From assembly GCF_003851045.1 (NCBI RefSeq), contig NZ_BFBX01000133.1:35582-98756 (forward strand): DNA of 63,175 nucleotides. Reading direction: 5' to 3'. The first letter of the stretch is position 1; every line of letters starts with the position of its first letter. A program made the translations under genes and the position numbers. Source of the stretch: Paenibacillus sp. 598K (GTDB lineage: Bacteria; Bacillota; Bacilli; Paenibacillales; Paenibacillaceae). Positions 8,786 through 16,484 of the stretch are shown here, piece by piece. The notes beneath the pieces are model-generated. The model saw nothing but the letters and a program-made list of their open reading frames with translations, was not told the DNA's origin and did not search any database.

Positions 8786-8860
8786 CTGCCTATTAAAGTT
8801 ATGGGCCTAGCTTTGCTGAACATGACTCTCCTCAAACGTCCATTGGGTTGCAAAACACCG

Positions 8861-9820
8861 TTAGTCCGCTATCGGCTCGCTGTGCTGCCTGGCAACCTGG
8901 AGGAAGGCGCTCATCTGCGGGGACATCCAGCGCTCGGGATGATAGCATGCATAGATCATCCGTGCCGCATGACCGCCGGGCAATGGAGCGCAAGCGAGAC
9001 GACCGGCGGCCACTTCCTCGCGGATCGCGGTATGGGAGATGAAGGTGATGCTGCGACCCAATAGGAGCGAGCGCTTGATCGTCTCCAGCGAGTCGAGCTC
9101 CATCGCTTGCCGTAGACCGACGCCATGCTCCTCCGCCCAGCGGTCGGTCATCTGGCGAGTGGTCGACTGATCCCCATGAAGCAGGAACGGGAAGGCGGCG
9201 ATCTCCGCTGCCGACAACGAGGCAGCGCTGTTCAGTTCGGTCGCTACTGTCGTCTCGTCAGCGGTCTGCGTCCGCGCATCACGCGTCTGCGCCAGCGGAT
9301 GGTCAGCTGCAAAGGCGACGACCATCCGATCCTCAAAGAGCGGCTCGCAGCGGAGCTCGCTCGCCTCGGGCTGCTGGGCGGCGATGAAGCCCAGATCGAT
9401 GCGACGCTCGGCGAGCAACTGGGTGATCGCCGGCGCGGTGCGGATCGTCAGCTTGACCTCGACCTCGGGATAGCGCTCGTGGAATCGGTGCATCCACGCC
9501 GGCAGCAGGTACGTCCCGGCGACATAGCTGGCGCCGATATGGAAGATGCCGCGCTCGGGCGAGCGTTGCTCGGCCATGACGCGACCCGCCTCCAGCCCCA
9601 GCGAGCGGATCTGTGTCGCATAGTGCAGGAGCGCTTTGCCGGCCCGTGTCAGCTCGTATTTGCCGCCGATCTGCTCGAATAGCGGTACGCCGTATTGCTC
9701 CTCCAGACTTTTCATATGGAACGTAACCGTCGGTTGCCTGACGCCCAGCGCGCTCGCAACGGCGGTTATTTTTTTGTGGCGATCGAGCAAGACGAGAATA
9801 TCCAGTTTGATGAAGTTCAG
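8861..9820 (-). CDS. LysR-family transcriptional regulator (probable CTG start)
   Basis: The product (319 residues from the proposed start) has an N-terminal winged helix-turn-helix, KKITAVASALGVRQPTVTFHMKSLEEQYG, LFEQIGGKYELTRAGKALL, and a periplasmic-binding-like effector domain from ~100 onward. Conventional starts give a TTG at 9790, but that loses the first helix of the LysR domain. Upstream in frame is LNFIKLDILVLLDRH, matching the usual family start, beginning at a CTG (9820-9818) nine bases after GGAGG. I therefore prefer the CTG start. It is divergent from the ABC operon at 10028, which it probably controls. Confidence 0.85.
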   Translation of the reverse strand: MNFIKLDILVLLDRHKKITAVASALGVRQPTVTFHMKSLEEQYGVPLFEQIGGKYELTRAGKALLHYATQIRSLGLEAGRVMAEQRSPERGIFHIGASYVAGTYLLPAWMHRFHERYPEVEVKLTIRTAPAITQLLAERRIDLGFIAAQQPEASELRCEPLFEDRMVVAFAADHPLAQTRDARTQTADETTVATELNSAASLSAAEIAAFPFLLHGDQSTTRQMTDRWAEEHGVGLRQAMELDSLETIKRSLLLGRSITFISHTAIREEVAAGRLACAPLPGGHAARMIYACYHPERWMSPQMSAFLQVARQHSEPIAD

Positions 9821-9858
9821 GTGGGTTCGCCTCCAGCAGGAGATGTTTGCTTTGGATT

Positions 9859-9889
9859 ATAGATGATCTCTATGGAATTGCATAGATCC
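9859..9889. promoter_or_regulatory. Candidate LysR binding site
   Basis: ATAGA-TGATC-TCTAT (9859-9873) is an interrupted palindrome of the T-N11-A type, and ATAGATC recurs at 9883-9889. It lies between the LysR gene and the divergent ABC operon, where such regulators normally bind. The assignment is by position and symmetry only. Confidence 0.4.
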
Positions 9890-10027
9890 TAATAGGTTAT
9901 TTAATAAACACTTAACACCACGAAAATATAACACAGACGAACCAGGACTATGATAGGAGCAAGGAAAACAGCTGCGGTCGTCCAAGCGGATATCGCGGCA
10001 AGGCATACAGAGAGGAAGTGAACGGCA

Positions 10028-11152
10028 ATGGAGGTGACGCTCACCGGCATCGCCAAAGCATTCGACGGCACGACGGCGCTGCATCCGCTGGACTTGACGA
10101 TCCCGTCCGGCTCCTTCGCTACGCTGCTCGGTCCATCGGGCTGCGGCAAGACGACGCTGCTGCGGTTGATCGCCGGGCTGGAGCAGCCGGACAGCGGAGT
10201 CATTCGAATCGGTGGCAATACGGTATGCGATATGGGCAAGGGGGTCTATCTGCAGCCGCAGCAGCGCGAGCTCGGTATGGTGTTCCAGGACTTCGCGTTA
10301 TGGCCGCACATGACGGTATTCGAAAATGTTGCCTTTGGCCTCAAGGCCCGGGGAAGGCGGCAGGAAGTCAAGGAACGCGTCGCTGAAGCAATCGCTGCGG
10401 TCCGCCTGCAGGGGATGGAGAAGCGTTATCCGCATCAGCTCTCGGGCGGTCAGCAGCAGCGGGTGGCATTCGCCAGATCGATCGCTTCGCGGGCGGGGTT
10501 GATCCTGTTCGACGAGCCGCTGAGCGCGCTCGATGCGCTGCTGCGGGACGAGATGCGCGAGGAGCTGGTGCAGATGGTGCGGGAGCTGGGGCTGACGGCC
10601 ATCTACGTGACGCATGATCAGACCGAGGCGATGGCGATGTCCGACACGATCATCGTCATGCAGCAGGGACGAGTGCTCCAGCGCGGCGCGCCGGAAGCGA
10701 TCTACGACAAGCCGAGCCATCCGTTCGTCGCCCGCTTCGTCGGCCGCTCGAACTGGGTCGAGCCGGAGCGCAGTCTGGTGAGGCCCGAGCATGTGCGCTG
10801 GGCGGCCGAGCCCGGGGACCGCATCTTCGCGGGCGAGGTGAGCCGGGTCGCCTATCTGGGCGACCGCTATGAAGTAGCGGTGCGCCTGGACACTGGCGAG
10901 GTATGGACGGCTTATCATCACGAGCGGCTGGCGATCGGCGAGGCGGTGCGGTTGGGCGTGGCCGAGCGGCATATCCACGACCTGGCCGAGCCGCGTTGGC
11001 ACGGCGGGGAGCGCAGTGCGCAAGCGGCGCGAGCAACGATAGGGAGCGGCATGCACGACGTGAACGGAACGAACGACATGCACGACATGCATGATAAGGA
11101 CGACGTGAAGTCCATGCAAGACGCACTGAATACGAAGGATTTGCCACACTAG
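10028..11152 (+). CDS. ABC transporter ATP-binding protein (FbpC/PotA-like)
   Basis: The 374-residue ATPase has Walker A GPSGCGKTT (~36-44), the Q-loop at MVFQDFALWPHM, signature LSGGQQQRVAFARSIA, Walker B LILFDEPLSALD and the switch THDQ. A C-terminal TOBE-like extension (~240-330) fits the ferric/polyamine/phosphonate import group. The last ~35 residues are unusual: a polar tail rich in Asp, His and Met with MHD repeated (DMHDMHDKDD). Binding protein and permease follow at once. The cargo cannot be fixed from sequence; Fe3+ or an organophosphonate are the leading options. Confidence 0.9.
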   Translation: MEVTLTGIAKAFDGTTALHPLDLTIPSGSFATLLGPSGCGKTTLLRLIAGLEQPDSGVIRIGGNTVCDMGKGVYLQPQQRELGMVFQDFALWPHMTVFENVAFGLKARGRRQEVKERVAEAIAAVRLQGMEKRYPHQLSGGQQQRVAFARSIASRAGLILFDEPLSALDALLRDEMREELVQMVRELGLTAIYVTHDQTEAMAMSDTIIVMQQGRVLQRGAPEAIYDKPSHPFVARFVGRSNWVEPERSLVRPEHVRWAAEPGDRIFAGEVSRVAYLGDRYEVAVRLDTGEVWTAYHHERLAIGEAVRLGVAERHIHDLAEPRWHGGERSAQAARATIGSGMHDVNGTNDMHDMHDKDDVKSMQDALNTKDLPH

Positions 11153-11164
11153 CAATACCAACTC

Positions 11165-11180
11165 AAGGAGGTTATCCACC
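11165..11180 (+). promoter_or_regulatory. Extended Shine-Dalgarno of the binding-protein gene
   Basis: AAGGAGGTTATCCACC is complementary at 14 of 16 positions to the 3' tail of 16S rRNA as I recall it (ending GATCACCTCCTTTCT), well beyond the usual 6-8 bases. It ends one base before the ATG at 11182. It probably raises binding-protein output over its partners. Confidence 0.6.
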
Positions 11181-11181
11181 G

Positions 11182-12318
11182 ATGAAGACGATGAACGAAA
11201 TGGCCGCGAACAAAACGAAGCAGACGAAGACAAACTGGCGGGGCGGGCTCGCCGTACTGGTGCTGACGAGCAGTCTGCTGGGCGCATGCGGTGCTGCAGG
11301 CAATGCCAATACGGGGGCTTCAGCTGATCCGGGCAACAACGCCTCAGGGAATGCGGCTGCAAACGGGGGACAGGCAGCGGAGCAGCCCGCCGAGCAGCAG
11401 CCTGCGCCGTCGGGCAAGGTGGTCGTCTACACGGCAGGACCCGAGGGACTGGCAACCAAGATCCGCGAAGGCTTCGAGGCCAAGTATGGCGTCACGGTCG
11501 AGCAGTTCGACGGGACGACAGGCAAGGTGCTGGGCCGTCTCGAGGCCGAGAAGAGCAATCCGGTAGCGGATGTCGTCGTGCTCGCTTCGTGGCCGTCGGC
11601 TATGGCGATGAAGGCTGAAGGCTGGACGCAGGCCTATCCCGAGGCGGCAGAAGCGGACAAGCTGCAGGCGGACTGGGTCGACGCGGATCGTCATCTGTTC
11701 GGCTATAGCGCCTCGGCGCTTGGCATTACCTACAACACCAAGCTGGTGTCGGAGCCGCCGCGCGACTGGGCCGACCTGGCCGACCCGAGCTGGCAAGGCG
11801 TCGTCAACATCCCGGACCCGTCGCTGTCCGGCTCTGCGCTCGACTTTATCTCCGGCTATCTGAACGACCAGGGCAGCGAGGACTGGAGCCTGTTCGAGCA
11901 ACTGAAGGCGAACGGCGTAGCGATGGCCGGGGCTAACAAGGAGGCGCTCGATCCGGTCATCACCGGCGCCAAGAGCATCGTCATGGCTGGCGTCGACTAT
12001 ATGGCTTACAGCGCCAAGGCCAAAGGCGAGCCGGTCGATATCGTCTATCCGGAGAGCGGCACAGTGATCAATCCGCGCGCAGCGATGATCATGAAGGCCT
12101 CGCCGAACCTGGACAATGCCAAGCTGTTCATCGACTATCTGCTCTCGGACGAAGCGCAGGCGCTGGTCACCGGCGCCTATCTGCTCCCTGGCCGCGCGGA
12201 CATCAAGGCCGACAATCGTGTCAACACCGATGAGATCAAGCTGCTGGATTACGACTGGAACTGGATGAGCGAGCAGGGCGAGGCGATCAGCGCACGATTC
12301 CTGGAGCTGTTCAAGTAA
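11182..12318 (+). CDS. ABC transporter substrate-binding lipoprotein (FbpA/AfuA-like)
   Basis: The 378-residue protein has a signal with lipobox SLLGACG (Cys ~37), a long Ala/Asn/Gly/Gln-rich linker to ~80, and then a periplasmic-binding fold starting KVVVYTAGPEGLATKIREGF. Features of the iron/2-aminoethylphosphonate/thiamine group are VYTAGP, GITYNTKLVSEPPRDWADL, VNIPDPSLSGSA and NPRAAMIMKASPNLDNAKLFIDYLLSDEAQ. It supplies the extracellular binding component for the flanking ATPase and permease. Confidence 0.9.
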   Translation: MKTMNEMAANKTKQTKTNWRGGLAVLVLTSSLLGACGAAGNANTGASADPGNNASGNAAANGGQAAEQPAEQQPAPSGKVVVYTAGPEGLATKIREGFEAKYGVTVEQFDGTTGKVLGRLEAEKSNPVADVVVLASWPSAMAMKAEGWTQAYPEAAEADKLQADWVDADRHLFGYSASALGITYNTKLVSEPPRDWADLADPSWQGVVNIPDPSLSGSALDFISGYLNDQGSEDWSLFEQLKANGVAMAGANKEALDPVITGAKSIVMAGVDYMAYSAKAKGEPVDIVYPESGTVINPRAAMIMKASPNLDNAKLFIDYLLSDEAQALVTGAYLLPGRADIKADNRVNTDEIKLLDYDWNWMSEQGEAISARFLELFK

Positions 12319-12321
12319 CCG

Positions 12322-13998
12322 ATGGACAAGCTGGTTCGCGGGGGGCTGCGGCTCCCCGACATGTCGTGGCGGCTCGCCCTCGGCCTCGTGCTGCTGGCCG
12401 GGCTGGTGCTGCTGCCGCTGGCGATGGTGCTGCTGCGCAGCCTGTACCCGGATGGCGCCTTCGATGCGCTCGCCCCGCTGAGGGTGCTGTCCGATCCGGC
12501 GCTGCTTCGTATCTTCTGGAATTCCATCGCCCTGGGAGGCTGGGTTGTGCTCGGCTCGACGCTGCTGGCGCTGCCAATGGCGTTCCTCGCGGCCCGGACG
12601 ACGATCGGACGCCATGCATGGCTTGATGTTGTGCTGATCATCCCGTTCATGACGCCGCCGTATATCGGCTCGATGGGCTGGATCCTGTTCATGCAGAAGC
12701 GCGGCTTCGCGGAGCAGCTATGGCCGGCAGCGGGCAGCGTCACGCCTGCGTTCTTCAGCCTGTTCGGGATGGTGGCGATCATGAGTCTGCACCTGTTCCC
12801 GTTCCTCTATCTGATCCTGCGCAATGCGCTCCTGCGGATCGGCGGCTCGCTGGAGGAAGCGGCCGGCGTACATGGCGGCGGACCGCTCTATCGGCTGCGC
12901 CGGGTCGTGCTGCCGCTGCTGCTCGGGAGCTATGCGATGGGGGCGTTGCTCGTCTTCGTCAAGACGATTGCTGAGTTCGGGACGCCGGCGACCTTTGGTC
13001 GCCAGATCGGCTACTACGTGCTGACGAGCGAGATTCACCGCTACACCTCGAGCTGGCCGATCGACTTTGGCAAGGCGACGGCGCTGGCGTCGATCCTGCT
13101 CGGGGCGTGCCTGATGTTCTGGTACGTACAGAATGTCATCAGCCGACGCCATCAGTATCGGACGCTCGGCGGCAAAGGGATGCGCACGCGCATGACGCCG
13201 CTGCGCGGCTGGCGCGCGGTGTGGGGCTGGTGCTACACAGGGCTGCTGATAATGCTGTCGATCGGCATCCCGTACTTCTCGATCATCGCGGCCTCGCTCA
13301 TGAAGCTGCGCGGCGAAGGGCTGGCATGGGGCAATATGACGCTGGTGCACTATGCGGAGCTGCTGCGTCCCGGCTCCAAGGGCTGGCAGGCGCTGCTCAA
13401 CAGCATGGGACTGGCGGCGCTCGCCGCCACGCTGGCGGTGCTGCTCGGCACCTTCCTCGTGCTGCAGATGGGCAGCATGAAGCGGCTGTCCGAGCGTAGC
13501 CTCGACCTGTTCAGCCTGCTGCCGAACACGGTGCCCGGCATCGTCATCGTCGTCGGCCTGATCCTTCTCTGGAACGCGCCGTGGATGCCGATCCCGATCT
13601 ACAATACGTATGCGATGGTCGTGCTCACTTACGTCGTCTTCTTCCTGCCGTACTCCGTGCAGTATATCAAGTCCTCGGCAGCGCAGATCGACGGCAGTCT
13701 GGTGCAGGCGGGGCGGGTGTTCGGCGGTAAGCCGTGGTATATATTCCGGCGCATCGTGCTGCCGTTGCTCGTACCCGGCGTACTGGCAGGCTGGATGATG
13801 ACCTTCACGATCTCGGCGCGCGAGCTGGTCGCCTCGCTGATGGTGCTGCCGCCCTCGATGCAGGTGACGGCGACGTATATTTTCAGCCAGTTCGAGCAGG
13901 GAGAGGTATCGCTCGGCATGGCGATGGCCGTCGTCTCTGTCGGCCTGACGACGCTCGTGCTGGTCGCGATGAACTATCTCGGTGCAGACAGGAAGTGA
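12322..13998 (+). CDS. ABC transporter permease, fused two-domain (FbpB-like)
   Basis: The 558-residue membrane protein holds two copies of the MetI-like permease domain (about residues 55-275 and 345-550), each with an EAA-type cytoplasmic loop: LEEAAGVHGGGPLYRLRRVVLPLL and SLVQAGRVFGGKPWYIFRRI. One polypeptide thus forms the whole channel, as in FbpB/AfuB iron permeases. The start lies three bases after the binding-protein stop, indicating translational coupling. About twelve hydrophobic segments are visible. Confidence 0.92.
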   Translation: MDKLVRGGLRLPDMSWRLALGLVLLAGLVLLPLAMVLLRSLYPDGAFDALAPLRVLSDPALLRIFWNSIALGGWVVLGSTLLALPMAFLAARTTIGRHAWLDVVLIIPFMTPPYIGSMGWILFMQKRGFAEQLWPAAGSVTPAFFSLFGMVAIMSLHLFPFLYLILRNALLRIGGSLEEAAGVHGGGPLYRLRRVVLPLLLGSYAMGALLVFVKTIAEFGTPATFGRQIGYYVLTSEIHRYTSSWPIDFGKATALASILLGACLMFWYVQNVISRRHQYRTLGGKGMRTRMTPLRGWRAVWGWCYTGLLIMLSIGIPYFSIIAASLMKLRGEGLAWGNMTLVHYAELLRPGSKGWQALLNSMGLAALAATLAVLLGTFLVLQMGSMKRLSERSLDLFSLLPNTVPGIVIVVGLILLWNAPWMPIPIYNTYAMVVLTYVVFFLPYSVQYIKSSAAQIDGSLVQAGRVFGGKPWYIFRRIVLPLLVPGVLAGWMMTFTISARELVASLMVLPPSMQVTATYIFSQFEQGEVSLGMAMAVVSVGLTTLVLVAMNYLGADRK

Positions 13999-14005
13999 GC
14001 GAGTG

Positions 14006-15307
14006 ATGAGCGGACGAATCGAGCTGGATGTGTGGGGAGGCGTGCGCGAGCACGGCCGGTCGTGCTATCGGCTGGAAGTGGCAGAGACCTCAGTGCTGCT
14101 CGATTGCGGCGGCAAAAAAGAACGCGGCGGCCTCTATCCCCGCCTCGTCCCGGAGCAGGTCAAGCGCCTGAGTGTCGTGTTCCTGTCGCATGCCCATGAG
14201 GATCATATGGCTGCGCTGCCGCTGCTGCTACAGCACGGCTACACGGGCGAGATCTGGCTGACGCGGGAGACGTTTCGTCAGCTGCCGGGCTATGCCCGCG
14301 CCTGGCGCAGCTATGTCGAGTCGTACGGCGGCAGCGTGCCTTATGCCGAGAGCGACTGGGAGAGGCTGCGCTGGCGCCTCCTCGACGAGGAGGCGGAGCC
14401 GAGCCGCTGGATGACGGCAGCCCCGGGCGTCCGCGTCTGTTGGGGGCCGAGCGGGCATCTGCCTGGCGCTGTCTGGCTGCTGCTGGAGCTGGAAGGACGA
14501 GTAGCATTCTTCTCGGGCGACTACAGCGGCGAATCAACGCTGCTGCGGGCGACGATGCCTGGGCCCGAGCTGCTGGAGGGTCGCCGGATCGAGCTGGCGA
14601 TCGTGGACGCGGCCTACGGCGACGCGGAGGCGGAGCAGGGCGCGCAGTTGGATGCGCTGTGCGACAAGCTGATGGAGGTGCATGCGCGCGAGGGTCATGT
14701 GCTGCTCCCGGTGCCTTCGTGCGGACGGGGGATGGATCTCGCCGTCGAGCTGAGCGAGCGTCTGCCCCATATGCCGCTGGCGGTCGAATCGACGTTGGCG
14801 CTGGAGTGGGCGCGGCTGCTGCGCTCCGACCTGGCGGCCCGCTGGCTGCGCGCCGACGCCCCGGCCCGGCTGGCGGCGGCGATCGGCCGGCTCGTGACGG
14901 TGTCAGGCGAGGCGCAGCGGCAGCAGCTGCTGCGGGGATCGCCGCGCATCATCCTGTCGCCGGACGGGATGATGCTCTCCGAGCCGGCGCGTGCGTATGG
15001 CCGAGCGTTGCAGCAGGATGCGCGGCATGCGATCGTCTTCACCGGTCATCTGAGCAGGGATGCGAGGGCGATGGGAGGCGGAGTCGATTGCGAGATCGTC
15101 AGCACTCGCTACAAGGTGCATCAGGGCTTGCCGGATGTCCTCCAGATGCTGCGCGCGCTTCAGCCGCTCGCAACAGTGCTGGTACATGCTGATGACCAGG
15201 CGACGACGCTGCTGGCGAGGAGGCTCCGCTCGTTGGGATCGTGGGAGCTACTCGATCCGCTGCTGGCAGATGAGGAGCCGCTGCCCTCGGACGCCCGACA
15301 GGATTAG
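14006..15307 (+). CDS. Metallo-beta-lactamase fold hydrolase, beta-CASP/RNase J-like
   Basis: The 433-residue soluble protein has the MBL signature SHAHEDH (His62, His64, Asp66, His67), an early LLDCGG strand, GHLPGA and FFSGDYS metal-binding loops, and a later region with SPDGMM and FTGHLS that resembles beta-CASP nucleases (CPSF73/RNase J group). Such enzymes usually process RNA or DNA, but relatives act on other phosphoesters. The ATG at 14006 follows AGGAAG; a GTG at 13982 overlaps the permease. Its position as last gene of an ABC operon is unexpected for an RNase, and a role in processing the imported compound is possible. Confidence 0.8.
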   Translation: MSGRIELDVWGGVREHGRSCYRLEVAETSVLLDCGGKKERGGLYPRLVPEQVKRLSVVFLSHAHEDHMAALPLLLQHGYTGEIWLTRETFRQLPGYARAWRSYVESYGGSVPYAESDWERLRWRLLDEEAEPSRWMTAAPGVRVCWGPSGHLPGAVWLLLELEGRVAFFSGDYSGESTLLRATMPGPELLEGRRIELAIVDAAYGDAEAEQGAQLDALCDKLMEVHAREGHVLLPVPSCGRGMDLAVELSERLPHMPLAVESTLALEWARLLRSDLAARWLRADAPARLAAAIGRLVTVSGEAQRQQLLRGSPRIILSPDGMMLSEPARAYGRALQQDARHAIVFTGHLSRDARAMGGGVDCEIVSTRYKVHQGLPDVLQMLRALQPLATVLVHADDQATTLLARRLRSLGSWELLDPLLADEEPLPSDARQD

Positions 15308-15394
15308 GGGGAGTTAGTATGGACGACCTCTAATCGGATAGAAGATTGATGGAAGCAACTATGGGGAGCGATCCAGTTCGGCAGAGGTTTGTAC

Positions 15395-15438
15395 AAAAAG
15401 CAGCGCCCGGGCTGCGTTCGAGCCAGGCGCTGCTTTTT
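15395..15438 (+). terminator. Terminator of the ABC-MBL operon
   Basis: AAAAAGCAGCGCC (15395-15407) pairs perfectly with GGCGCTGCTTTTT (15426-15438). The A/T arms make it potentially active in both directions. Confidence 0.9.
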
Positions 15439-15832
15439 AAGCTTGTCAACCAACGTATGATGGTCCGCGGTCAAGCCAATTCACAAGATTTACATCGAGG
15501 CTACTGTCCCCAGCACCTCCAGCGCCCCCTGGGCCAGCTTGGGAATATAGGTAACCTTATTTGTTTCCCAAAGCGGCATTTTGCCGGTTTCGGGAACCTC
15601 AGTAACGTTATTTTGAGGAAATCGAGCCGAAATGTGCTGTTAACGGGGGGATAACGATACGTATGTTCCTTCGCCCCCTTCAAAAGGCAGTTTAGGCAAA
15701 ATAGAGTTACCCATGCTCCAAACGCGCTCCGCTTGTACACCTGCCGCCCGAACTCGGTGTTATGACTCCCCGCCAATACGTCAACTGCTGCGCCTCGGTG
15801 TCAGGATGTCTGTCCGCGCCAGTCGCGATGGT
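15439..15832. other. Non-coding stretch of about 390 bp
   Basis: A 91-codon minus-strand frame (15501-15776) is open here but has no family resemblance, no ribosome binding site and a basic, low-complexity product. The segment reads like intergenic filler: TTGCCGGTTTCGGGAACCTC and similar words resemble dispersed intergenic repeats I recall from Paenibacillus, but I cannot confirm a second copy in this window. Confidence 0.4.
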
Positions 15833-16363
15833 CTAGTGATGGTGACCGCCGCCGCCGGTCGCCGGTGCTGCTCCGGCTTGCGCCGCCTCCAGGGCTGCCA
15901 GCTCCAGCACGGCGTCGGCGCCGATTGCGAAGCGCTTGGCAGGCATCGCCTCCAGCTTGTCCGCCTCGACATAGGCGCGGATGACGTAGACGCCCTCGGC
16001 CGGCAGACGGTACGCGACGCTGTAGCGGCCAGGCGCATCCGGCGCAGCTGCCAGCTCTGTCCGCTGCTCCGGCGCTGTCTCCGGCCAGAGGACGAAGCGG
16101 ACCGCATCCGCGACTACTGGCTCGTCGCCTCGAGTAACATCGAGCATGAAGGCAGCCGTCTCGCCAACTGCCAGCTGCTCCGGCAGCTGCAGGTCGACGC
16201 GCAGATGCGGCCGTAGGCCATGCTCATCGACATCCCCGGTCTGGGCGGTGCAGCCTGCGAGCAGCAACGCTCCGAGCAGCAGAGCGACAATCGCCTTGCG
16301 GCGGGGGAGATGGCGTTGCGACGCAGCTATCCCGTTCCTTATCCTATTCCTCGCCCTGCTCAT
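15833..16363 (-). CDS. FixH/YtkA-like lipoprotein with C-terminal His tail
   Basis: The 176-residue product has an Arg-rich N-terminus, a hydrophobic stretch and lipobox LLLAGC (Cys ~38 from this start), then a single immunoglobulin-like domain. HLRVDLQLPEQLAVGETAAF, GRYSVAYRLPAEGVYVIRAYVE and the overall length match the FixH/YtkA family. The protein ends in GGGGHHH, a potential metal-binding tag. The ATG at 16363 lies six bases after AAGGGTG; an upstream GTG (16372) is less likely. It is downstream of the PepSY protein gene on the same strand, a pairing often linked to metal or redox stress at the membrane. Confidence 0.75.
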   Translation of the reverse strand: MSRARNRIRNGIAASQRHLPRRKAIVALLLGALLLAGCTAQTGDVDEHGLRPHLRVDLQLPEQLAVGETAAFMLDVTRGDEPVVADAVRFVLWPETAPEQRTELAAAPDAPGRYSVAYRLPAEGVYVIRAYVEADKLEAMPAKRFAIGADAVLELAALEAAQAGAAPATGGGGHHH

Positions 16364-16425
16364 TTTGCTCACCCTTCTTGCCTCCTCCTCATCCTGCTTT
16401 TCTTCTTTCTACCTGTCCTTTCCCA

Positions 16426-16484
16426 ATCGGAAGCCCCCCTCCTCGTAACGCGGACGGAACGTTAGTTCAGGAGCGAACGACTAG
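16426..16484. repeat. Dispersed 60-bp repeat, copy A
   Basis: This segment, ATCGGAAGCCCCC...TCCTCGTAACGC...ACGTTA.TTCAG.AGCGA...CTAG, is found again at 45796-45856 in the same orientation, with about 80% identity over 60 bp. It lies between the PepSY and FixH genes, and its CTAG end supplies the PepSY stop codon on the minus strand. Confidence 0.75.

Noticed and set aside
15501..15776. 91-codon minus-strand ORF in the gap after the MBL gene
   Set aside because: No recognisable domain, no ribosome binding site, composition like intergenic filler.
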